64,000 bases of DNA from Balneolaceae bacterium (GTDB lineage: Bacteria > Bacteroidota > Rhodothermia > Balneolales > Balneolaceae). This document shows, piece by piece, positions 18,308-25,667 of the stretch. Below the pieces are notes generated by a model. That model saw only the letters and a program-made list of their open reading frames with translations, ran no database searches and was not told the origin of the DNA. The position numbers and the translations under genes were made by a program. Position 1 is the stretch's first letter. Each line of letters opens with the position of its first letter. The stretch lies in the NCBI GenBank assembly GCA_006969905.1, contig CP030887.1, positions 1,842,001 through 1,906,000 of the forward strand. Direction: 5' to 3'.

Positions 18308-21103
18308 ATGAACTGGGAATCCACCGTTCGTCAACTTGCAGAAAAAAGCGGAATTAGCCAAAGCCTGGCAAAACAAATTATTACCCTCACAGAATTACTT
18401 GAAGAGCTTGCCGCCTCAAAATTTGGAGAAGAGTTTGTTAACCAATTAGGAAATCTGCCTTTAATAGCCAGCGCTGCACTAGATGGAAAGGATAATGACG
18501 CACGGGCTACAATAAATGCGTTGGTCAGTAATCTGGATATTGAAGAGGCTAAAGAAATTCTAAGAATGTATACCACATTCTTTCATTTGGTAAACTCTTT
18601 GGAACAGCATGAAATCAGTAGGGTTAATCGCGAAAGGGAGTTTAAGGAAACCAAAGAAAGTCCCAGAAATGAGAGTATTGCAGAAGCCGTTTATAAAATG
18701 AAAGAGGCTGGGTACTCTGTGCAGGAGGCATTAGATATCTTTCAAAAAATGGATATTCAGCCTACGATTACCGCACACCCTACAGAGGCACGAAGACGTA
18801 GTGTACTTACTAAACAGCACGAAATTACCGGGATGATTAACCGACTGGAAACTGCTGACCTGACTGAAGATGAATCGCGGTTGCTTAGAAAGGGAATTCT
18901 TAACCAACTAAACTTACTGTTACTTACGGATGAAGTACGTGCAGAGCGTATGTCGGTAGAGGACGAAGTAGAGAATGGAGTGTTCTATTTTACCCATACC
19001 ATTTGGGGAGCTATTCCGGATTTGTATAATGATATCCGTTTGGCCGTAGAAACTTATTACGGGGAATTGGTAGATATTCCGAATGTACTCAAATACCGTT
19101 CCTGGATTGGAAGCGACAGGGATGGAAATCCAAACGTAACTTCCTCTGTTACCTGGAAAACTATTGTTGAACAGCGAAGAACTGTGCTGAAGCTCTATAT
19201 TAAAGAGCTGAACCATTTACGTAGGTATTTAAGTGTTTCTTATAAAGAGACGGACATTTCAGAAGATCTGAAAGCCTCACTTCATACAGAAGAGGAAAAA
19301 AATCCAATCCCGAAGTTGTATGAAAGAAGGTACCAGAGAGAGCCGTACCGGCGTAAGATTACGCACATGATGCAGCGTATACAACGCCAGATAGATGCAA
19401 TTGAAAAGGGTAAACTGGAAATTCTAAACACAACATCGGCCTACACTTCGGAGTGTTATATAAAGGATTTAGAACTGTTACGTGCCAGCCTGATAGAAAA
19501 TGGCCTGCGGGGTTTGGCTGAAGAAGGCCGCCTGCAATATGCTATTGACCGGGCTAAAACTTTTGGCTTTCATCTTACTGCATTAGATGTTCGGCAACAT
19601 AGTCGTTTGCATGAAGAAACCGTGGCAGAACTGCTGCAAAAGGGTAATGTAACAGATAGTTATGCCTCGCTTAATGAGGAGCAAAAAATTGAGTTGTTGG
19701 TTCGTGAACTTAAAAATCCACGGCCTTTAAGCCCTTTTAAAAGTGAGCGGAGTGAAGTGGCCAGCAAAGTAATGACGGTTTTTGAGGAAATCCGGGATAT
19801 CCTTCATCTGGATAAGAATGCATTTGGAAGTTATATCATTAGTATGACTCATGGTGTAAGTGATATGCTGGAAGTGCTGGTGCTGGCAAAAGAGTTGGGT
19901 TTGTGGTCGTATGATGGTTCAGAAATAGATACTCAATTGGATGTTGTTCCCCTTTTTGAGACTATCGAAGATTTGGAGGCAAGCAGCCATTTAATGGGAG
20001 AAATGTTTGAGCATCCGCTTTTTTCAAAGCAGATTAAGGCCAGGGGAAATTTCCAGGAAATAATGCTGGGTTACTCCGACAGTAATAAAGATGGTGGTTA
20101 CTGGATGGCTAACTGGGCTTTGGACAAAGCGCAATACGAACTTGGGACTGTGTGCAGGAAATACAATATTGATTTTCGCCTTTTCCATGGCAGGGGTGGA
20201 ACTATTGGCCGGGGAGGAGGACAATCCAATAAAGCAATTGTAGCGATGCCGCCCGTAAGTAATAATGGCCGTATTCGATTTACCGAACAAGGCGAAGTAC
20301 TTTCATTCAGGTACTCACTTTCAACCATTGCACACCGGCATTTAGAGCAAATAGTAAATGCAATGGTACAGGTATCAATGGCTCAAAAAAACAGTACAGG
20401 ATTCTTGAAAGACCAGGAAGAAAAAGCTGTGATGGAAGATCTCGCACAAACATCCATGAAGTCGTACCGGGATTTGATAGATGCAGATGGCTTTTGGGAA
20501 TGGTATTCGGGAATTACCCCCATCGAGCATATCGGGAAGCTTCCTATAGCCTCCCGCCCCGTTTCCAGGGGAGGGTCAGGAGCTATGACATTTGAGAGCT
20601 TAAGAGCTATTCCCTGGGGGTTTGCCTGGACGCAGGTTCGTTATAATGTTCCCGGCTGGTACGGTATAGGAGAAGGTTTGAATTCTGTTCTGGCAAAATC
20701 AGAAAAAGAAAAAGGAATTTTGAAAGGCTGGTATAACTCATGGGTGTTTTTTAAGACAGTACTAAATAACAGCCAAAGAGAATTGGCCCGAACCCATTTA
20801 CGAACGGCAGAGATTTACAATAAAGAGTTGGAGGGGTTTCATAAGCAAATCCATGAAGACCTGGAAAAGGCAGCTACTGCTATTTCGGAAATAGCCGGAA
20901 TATCAGACTTTCTGGATCACAACCCGGTTATACAGCGTTCTATAAAGTTCAGAAATCCATTTACATATCCATTGAATTTTATACAAGCCGAACTATTGAA
21001 GCGTTGGGGCAACTCTGATTCAGATTTAGAAAGAAAAGAATTAACAGAAGCCTTATTTTTAAACATTAACGGAATTGCTGCTGCCATGCAGAGTACCGGT
21101 TAG
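18308..21103 (+). CDS. ppc: Phosphoenolpyruvate carboxylase
   Basis: An anaplerotic enzyme that carboxylates PEP to oxaloacetate. Its 931 residues match the bacterial family length. Signatures seen are TAHPTEARRRS with the catalytic His, SDRDGNP, GYSDSNKDGGYW and FHGRGGTIGRGGG (the bicarbonate/PEP loop). The C-terminus ends in NGIAAAMQSTG, the usual 'NGIAAGMRNTG'-type motif. It is a single gene followed by ilvE on the same strand after 62 bases that include a small inverted repeat. Confidence 0.97.
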   Translation: MNWESTVRQLAEKSGISQSLAKQIITLTELLEELAASKFGEEFVNQLGNLPLIASAALDGKDNDARATINALVSNLDIEEAKEILRMYTTFFHLVNSLEQHEISRVNREREFKETKESPRNESIAEAVYKMKEAGYSVQEALDIFQKMDIQPTITAHPTEARRRSVLTKQHEITGMINRLETADLTEDESRLLRKGILNQLNLLLLTDEVRAERMSVEDEVENGVFYFTHTIWGAIPDLYNDIRLAVETYYGELVDIPNVLKYRSWIGSDRDGNPNVTSSVTWKTIVEQRRTVLKLYIKELNHLRRYLSVSYKETDISEDLKASLHTEEEKNPIPKLYERRYQREPYRRKITHMMQRIQRQIDAIEKGKLEILNTTSAYTSECYIKDLELLRASLIENGLRGLAEEGRLQYAIDRAKTFGFHLTALDVRQHSRLHEETVAELLQKGNVTDSYASLNEEQKIELLVRELKNPRPLSPFKSERSEVASKVMTVFEEIRDILHLDKNAFGSYIISMTHGVSDMLEVLVLAKELGLWSYDGSEIDTQLDVVPLFETIEDLEASSHLMGEMFEHPLFSKQIKARGNFQEIMLGYSDSNKDGGYWMANWALDKAQYELGTVCRKYNIDFRLFHGRGGTIGRGGGQSNKAIVAMPPVSNNGRIRFTEQGEVLSFRYSLSTIAHRHLEQIVNAMVQVSMAQKNSTGFLKDQEEKAVMEDLAQTSMKSYRDLIDADGFWEWYSGITPIEHIGKLPIASRPVSRGGSGAMTFESLRAIPWGFAWTQVRYNVPGWYGIGEGLNSVLAKSEKEKGILKGWYNSWVFFKTVLNNSQRELARTHLRTAEIYNKELEGFHKQIHEDLEKAATAISEIAGISDFLDHNPVIQRSIKFRNPFTYPLNFIQAELLKRWGNSDSDLERKELTEALFLNINGIAAAMQSTG

Positions 21104-21117
21104 AGAGATAAATATAT

Positions 21118-21141
21118 TAACAATTGCCTGACAGATTGTTA
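21118..21141. promoter_or_regulatory. Inverted repeat before ilvE
   Basis: TAACAAT (21118-21124) and ATTGTTA (21135-21141) form a 7-bp inverted repeat with a 10-base spacer, in the 62 bases between ppc and ilvE. It could be an operator. The evidence is only the symmetry. Confidence 0.2.
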
Positions 21142-21165
21142 GCACAAAAGCATGTATTTTAGAAT

Positions 21166-22257
21166 ATGATGAATGAAATAATTAGCCCTGTTCAAATAAA
21201 AGTAGAACCTGTAGAATCAAGCAGAATCCATGAGGTGGATTTTGAAAATCTGGTATTCGGAGAAAAATTTTCCGATCACATGTTTGTGATGGAGTATGAA
21301 GACGGAAGTTGGAAGGAGCCTGTTATAAAACCTTATGGCCAGATCCAAATTAGTCCGGCGCTAAACACACTTCATTACGGGCAAGCCATTTTTGAAGGAA
21401 TGAAGGCTTTTTATAAAGACGAAAACACCATCAATATATTCCGGCCTGATGTACATCACGAGCGCCTGAATAATACAGCTCGCAGGATGATTATACCGGA
21501 AACGGACTACGATACCTTCATAACTGCGTTAGAAGAATTGTTGAAGTTAGATTACAAATGGGTGCCTAAAAAACCGGGAACAGCACTTTATATCCGTCCG
21601 CTTATTTTTGCATCAGCCGACTTATTGGCTGCACGGTCTTCTGATAAATTCAGTTACTATATTATTACTTCTCCGGTGGGGGCTTACTATGCTGAAGGCT
21701 TCAATCCCGTAAAACTTACTACAACTCATGAATATGTACGGGCTGTTGAAGGGGGAACCGGAGAGGCTAAAACTGCAGGCAATTATGCGGCCAGTTTCCT
21801 ACCGGCCAGAAAGGCAGCTCAAGAAGGTTATACCCAGGTACTTTGGCTGGATGCTAAAGAGCACAAATATGTAGAGGAAGTAGGTACCATGAATATTCAC
21901 TTCCTGATCGGGAACACATTAGTGACTCCCGGCCTGTTTGGTTCAATTCTTCCGGGCGTAACCCGCCGCTCAGTGATTACACTTGCTAAAGAATGGGGCT
22001 ACAACGTGGAAGAACGCCGTATTTCTATCGATGAAGTTTTTGACGCTCATGAAAAAGGAGAGCTAAAAGAAGTATTTGGTTCCGGAACTGCCGCTGTAAT
22101 TTCTCCGGTTGGGCTTATTCATCATAAAGGCAAAACCATACATATTGGTGATGATAAGATAGGCCCGGTAGCCAAAAAGCTGTTCGATTCTATTACGGAC
22201 ATCCAGTATGGACGAAAAGAAGATACATACGGCTGGGTTCACTCTGTTAAAGTATAA
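21166..22257 (+). CDS. ilvE: Branched-chain amino acid aminotransferase (class IV, type II)
   Basis: A PLP enzyme that interconverts leucine, isoleucine and valine with their 2-oxo acids. Its 363 residues are the length of the eukaryote-like type II group. The PLP lysine lies in GGTGEAKTAGNYAASF, and other fold-type IV motifs are LHYGQAIFEGMKAF, EEVGTMNIHF and FGSGTAAVISPVG. The crcB gene begins 3 bases after its stop codon. Confidence 0.95.
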   Translation: MMNEIISPVQIKVEPVESSRIHEVDFENLVFGEKFSDHMFVMEYEDGSWKEPVIKPYGQIQISPALNTLHYGQAIFEGMKAFYKDENTINIFRPDVHHERLNNTARRMIIPETDYDTFITALEELLKLDYKWVPKKPGTALYIRPLIFASADLLAARSSDKFSYYIITSPVGAYYAEGFNPVKLTTTHEYVRAVEGGTGEAKTAGNYAASFLPARKAAQEGYTQVLWLDAKEHKYVEEVGTMNIHFLIGNTLVTPGLFGSILPGVTRRSVITLAKEWGYNVEERRISIDEVFDAHEKGELKEVFGSGTAAVISPVGLIHHKGKTIHIGDDKIGPVAKKLFDSITDIQYGRKEDTYGWVHSVKV

Positions 22258-22260
22258 TAT

Positions 22261-22653
22261 TTGCAGATTGACCTGATCAAAATATTAGCTGTTGGTTCCG
22301 GGGGATTCCTGGGGGCAGTATCCCGTTATCTTTTGGCAGGATTTACACAATCATTTTTTCCCACTTCGCAGTTTCCTTATGGTACGTCTTTAGTAAACAT
22401 CCTGGGGTGTTTCCTTATCGGTTTGCTGGCAGGTACTTTTGAACTGAAAGAATGGATGAACCCTGAAGTAAGGTTATTTATTTTTGTAGGTATCCTGGGC
22501 GGATTTACCACATTCTCAACTTTTGCGAATGAGAGTTTTATGCTGTGGGAAAAGGGGGAAATATTGTTAGGTGCTCTCAATATAGGCGTACAAATTATAT
22601 TGGGTGTACTTTTTGTATGGATAGGATACGGGCTGGTAAAGTCTTTTTCCTAA
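22261..22653 (+). CDS. crcB: Fluoride efflux channel protein CrcB
   Basis: A 130-residue four-helix membrane protein of the Fluc/CrcB family, which exports fluoride as a dual-topology dimer. Family motifs seen are GGFLGAVSRYLLAG, GTSLVNILGCFLIGLL (pore Asn) and GGFTTFSTFANE (Phe box and Na site). No ATG is available, so the TTG at 22261, immediately after ilvE, is taken as the start. It overlaps the convergent dehydrogenase gene by 4 bases. No crcB (fluoride) riboswitch was recognised, and the gap to ilvE leaves no room for one. Confidence 0.93.
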   Translation: MQIDLIKILAVGSGGFLGAVSRYLLAGFTQSFFPTSQFPYGTSLVNILGCFLIGLLAGTFELKEWMNPEVRLFIFVGILGGFTTFSTFANESFMLWEKGEILLGALNIGVQIILGVLFVWIGYGLVKSFS

Positions 22654-23576
22654 TACCCTTTCTTTTTGTCTACCTGGTTTATTAAATCCATACCTGAGAG
22701 AGTACGTTTGTAATTTTCAACAATCTGGGCAACTGCTTCTTTTGGATCGGTTACGGCTCCGATATGTGGAGTAATCATGATTTTAGGCCTGTTCCAGAAA
22801 AGATGATGAGAGGGGAGTGGCTCTTCTTCAAATACATCTAAACAAGCGCCAGCTAAAGCTCCTGTATCTATACCATAAATTAAATCCTCCTCGATTAAAT
22901 GGGCCCCTCTTCCAACATTAATCAGGTAGGCAGGCTTTTTAAGCTTTTTGAAGACATCCAGGTTCAGGATGCCTTGCGTTTCGGAGGTTAGTGGGAGCAT
23001 ACAAACCAGGATGTTCGTTTCGTCCAGAAATTCATTCAACTGGTTGTAAATAAAGGTTTCAATACCGTCAATTTGTTTTTCTGTTTTGGACCATCCGGTT
23101 ACTGAATATCCGTTATTACTTAACATTCGCGCAGCCTCTATCCCCATTTCACCTAAGCCCATTATTCCGATTACACAATCTTTTTTAGAAATGGCATCAT
23201 GTGGACTCCAGTATCCTTCTCTTTTCTGATCAACATACCTTGAGGTGTGATTGCGATAATTTAGTACAGCAGTTAATACATATTCGGCAAGTTGTTCTTT
23301 AAGTGAAGAGGTTACCACTCTTGCCAGTTTAACATGTTCGGGAATTGCTTCGTCCTCCAGCAAGTGATTTACTCCTGCTCCTAAAGAAGTCACCGCTTTT
23401 AAATTTGAGTATCCATTCAAAACATTTTTTGGATGTCGCCAGCTTACTGCAAAATTGACCCGTTCTTTATGTTTAACTTTTGGCCATATTTCAATATCTA
23501 TGTTGGGATCTACTTCCAGGATAGATTCTTTCCATACATTCATATCTCGATTAGGTGCAATCAATAATAAGGACAT
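22650..23576 (-). CDS. D-2-hydroxyacid dehydrogenase (glyoxylate/hydroxypyruvate reductase A type)
   Basis: A 308-residue NAD(P)-dependent reductase starting at 23576 (MSLLLIAPN). The upstream ATG at 23606 adds ten residues of poor quality. The Rossmann motif is GIMGLGEMGIEAA. The catalytic Arg is in LINVGRGAHLIEEDL, the Glu in LDVFEEEPLP and the His in ITPHIGAVTDP. The short N-terminal domain matches GhrA, which reduces glyoxylate and hydroxypyruvate. Substrate preference is inferred. Confidence 0.87.
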   Translation of the reverse strand: MSLLLIAPNRDMNVWKESILEVDPNIDIEIWPKVKHKERVNFAVSWRHPKNVLNGYSNLKAVTSLGAGVNHLLEDEAIPEHVKLARVVTSSLKEQLAEYVLTAVLNYRNHTSRYVDQKREGYWSPHDAISKKDCVIGIMGLGEMGIEAARMLSNNGYSVTGWSKTEKQIDGIETFIYNQLNEFLDETNILVCMLPLTSETQGILNLDVFKKLKKPAYLINVGRGAHLIEEDLIYGIDTGALAGACLDVFEEEPLPSHHLFWNRPKIMITPHIGAVTDPKEAVAQIVENYKRTLSGMDLINQVDKKKGY

Positions 23577-23678
23577 AGCAGGGTCTTTAAATTTGATACC
23601 ATACAAAAGTACAACTTATAAGAGATTATACTCTGTTTTTTAAAAGATTTCTTAAAGCATAGTTAAAGTGACTAGCAA

Positions 23679-25007
23679 CTATTTTGTTTTTGCTACCATC
23701 AACTCATCCCAGCGTGTAGTGTAGCGCTTGCTCAGATGGTTTTGATTCATCGTCCAGTCATTGCGATGATCTTCTTCTTTGTGTAGTCCGGTAGCTGCAA
23801 AAGCAGCTTTATTACGCCCATAGCGCGAATTTATGTGATCAATACAATTCATCAAACGGGACTGTTGTTGGGTGTATAAATGTGGATCAAACAGATCCAT
23901 TTGTACCTCATTACCCGGTACAATACCCGTCAGCATTACGGCTGCTTTTTTGTATTTGGTATTGTGTGTATAAGCACGGGCAGCTAATGCTTTGCCGAAT
24001 TGAATGAGTAAAGGGGTATGTGCGGTAGGTACTTTAAGAGCATAACCCTTGTTAAATTTGTACCTGCTTTTCAGGTTTTCATATTTATCTGCGATCAGTG
24101 TTACACTAATTACAGAGGCTACAGAGTGTTGGGCACGAAGTTTTTCAGCAGCTCTGGAAACAAAAGTAGCTACTGCTTCCTGTATATCGCCCAGATCATA
24201 TAACGGCTTTCCAAACATCCGGGAAGTAACGATTCCTTTTCGGGCATCTTTTACTTCACTGATGTGTATGCACGAAATTCCATTCAGCTCCAATACGGTT
24301 CGCAAGCCGGTAACTGCCATGTGCTTTCGCACCCATTTTTTGTTGCCCAGGGTGCGTTTTAAGTCGAGGGCGGTATTGATATTATATCGGTTTAGCCGAA
24401 CAGTGTGGGCATTCCCGATACCCCATATTTTTTGAACAGGGAAGTCTTTAAGAAGGGAGTCTATATCAGGATGATTTACAAGGTTGAGAACCCCATCATA
24501 TATGGGGTTTCGCTTACAAATCTGGTTAGCTACTTTAGCCAGTGTTTTACTTGTGGCAACCCCCACAGAAACAGGGAGGCCTGTCCATCGAAAAATGGTA
24601 TTCTTAATAAACCGTGCATATTCAGAAAGATCATCAAAAATATTAGTAGATACTTCAGCAAAAGCTTCATCTATACTATACACTTCTACGTTGTGGGTTA
24701 TATCCCGGAGTATATCCATCACCCTATTGCTCATATCTCCATAAAGGGGGTAATTTGATGAGCGAAGAACTATCTGGTGTTCTTTAAAAAACCTGCGATA
24801 CTTAAACTCAGGAGCCCCCATGGGTACTCCTGCTTGTTTGGCTTCCTCTGATCGGGCAATTACACAGCCATCATTATTCGAAAGAATAGCAATAGGCTTA
24901 CCGATTAACACCGGGTCAAAAGCCCGTTCACACGAAGCATAAAAGTTATTGCAATCAATCATTGCATAAGCGGTAGTTTCAGGAGTTTTCATCGTCAAAA
25001 AACTCAT
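23679..25007 (-). CDS. umuC: Y-family DNA polymerase (UmuC, Pol V-type)
   Basis: A translesion polymerase of 442 residues. The ATG at 25007 overlaps the umuD stop as ATGA, which decides the start; ATGs at 24992 and 25055 are alternatives. Catalytic blocks are MIDCNNFYASCERAFDP, SNNDGCVIARS, and YSIDEAFAEVS with the Asp-Glu pair. Finger, thumb (helix-hairpin-helix VQKIWGIGNAHTVRL) and little-finger regions follow in the usual order. It is co-transcribed behind an unusual UmuD. Confidence 0.95.
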   Translation of the reverse strand: MSFLTMKTPETTAYAMIDCNNFYASCERAFDPVLIGKPIAILSNNDGCVIARSEEAKQAGVPMGAPEFKYRRFFKEHQIVLRSSNYPLYGDMSNRVMDILRDITHNVEVYSIDEAFAEVSTNIFDDLSEYARFIKNTIFRWTGLPVSVGVATSKTLAKVANQICKRNPIYDGVLNLVNHPDIDSLLKDFPVQKIWGIGNAHTVRLNRYNINTALDLKRTLGNKKWVRKHMAVTGLRTVLELNGISCIHISEVKDARKGIVTSRMFGKPLYDLGDIQEAVATFVSRAAEKLRAQHSVASVISVTLIADKYENLKSRYKFNKGYALKVPTAHTPLLIQFGKALAARAYTHNTKYKKAAVMLTGIVPGNEVQMDLFDPHLYTQQQSRLMNCIDHINSRYGRNKAAFAATGLHKEEDHRNDWTMNQNHLSKRYTTRWDELMVAKTK

Positions 25008-25438
25008 AGCTGGTATCGGTGAATTACATGCGTGACCACACCCCAAATTATCCAATCGGTATCATCATAAATAGCGATGGGTTCGTGGCGGGCATCGTCC
25101 GACACAAGAAATACCCGTACCCCTCTTCTTACAAAGCGGCGAATTACCGGTTCCTGGTTAACAGAGGTAATTACAATGCTGCCGTTTTTGGGATGTATGG
25201 ATCGGTCTACAATAAGGATGTCTTTATCATGGATTCCGGCGCGTTGCATAGCATTGCCTTCTGCCCTTACATAAAAAGTTGCAGAAGGCCGGTATACGAC
25301 TAAGTCTTCCAGGCTAAGGGCTTTTTCTAAATGGTCTGCTGCCGGTGAAGGGAATCCCGTTTCTATTTTTCCTGAGAGTTCAAGTTCTCCTGTCCGTGAT
25401 ACTGTGGGTGAACCTAAATATGCTTTAATGCCTTCCAT
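25004..25438 (-). CDS. umuD: UmuD-like S24 protein with substituted catalytic residues
   Basis: A 144-residue UmuD homologue directly upstream of umuC. It aligns with E. coli UmuD at a constant offset of +3 (GFPSPAAD at 28-35, LIVD at 75-78). The catalytic Ser60 of E. coli corresponds to Ala63 here (codon GCT, motif EGNAMQRAGI). The catalytic Lys97 corresponds to Arg100 (VIRRF). The Cys24-Gly25 cleavage site reads Thr27-Gly28. Self-cleavage to UmuD' by the Ser-Lys mechanism is therefore not expected. The fold and operon position are otherwise intact. The ATG is preceded by AGGA 8 bases upstream and by a large palindromic operator. Confidence 0.9.
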   Translation of the reverse strand: MEGIKAYLGSPTVSRTGELELSGKIETGFPSPAADHLEKALSLEDLVVYRPSATFYVRAEGNAMQRAGIHDKDILIVDRSIHPKNGSIVITSVNQEPVIRRFVRRGVRVFLVSDDARHEPIAIYDDTDWIIWGVVTHVIHRYQL

Positions 25439-25448
25439 TGCTATTTCC

Positions 25449-25483
25449 TGTACATATTATAATATGTGTATTATATGTACAAT
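25449..25483 (-). promoter_or_regulatory. Palindromic operator overlapping the umuDC promoter
   Basis: TGTACATA (25449-25456) and TATGTACA (25474-25481) form an inverted repeat around 17 AT-rich bases. A perfect 16-bp palindrome, ACATATTATAATATGT, lies at 25452-25467. On the minus strand a TTGTAC -35-like element (25478-25483) and a TATAAT box (within 25452-25467) sit inside the same symmetry. This is the layout of a repressor-controlled, SOS-like promoter. It is neither the GAACnnnnGTTC nor the CTGT-N8-ACAG LexA box. Confidence 0.55.
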
Positions 25484-25667
25484 ATTGATAAACTAAAAAT
25501 CAAATAAGCAGGCTCAATTACATTTTTTAATACTAACCAGAAATGGAAAAAATTTTATTTGTATTCGTAAAACCGTGTATATAGAACTATTGGTGTGGAT
25601 ATAATCACTATATTATTTCAGCAATAAGTAAACTTTATAGATCAGCTTTTTTACTCACGAGTCAGCT

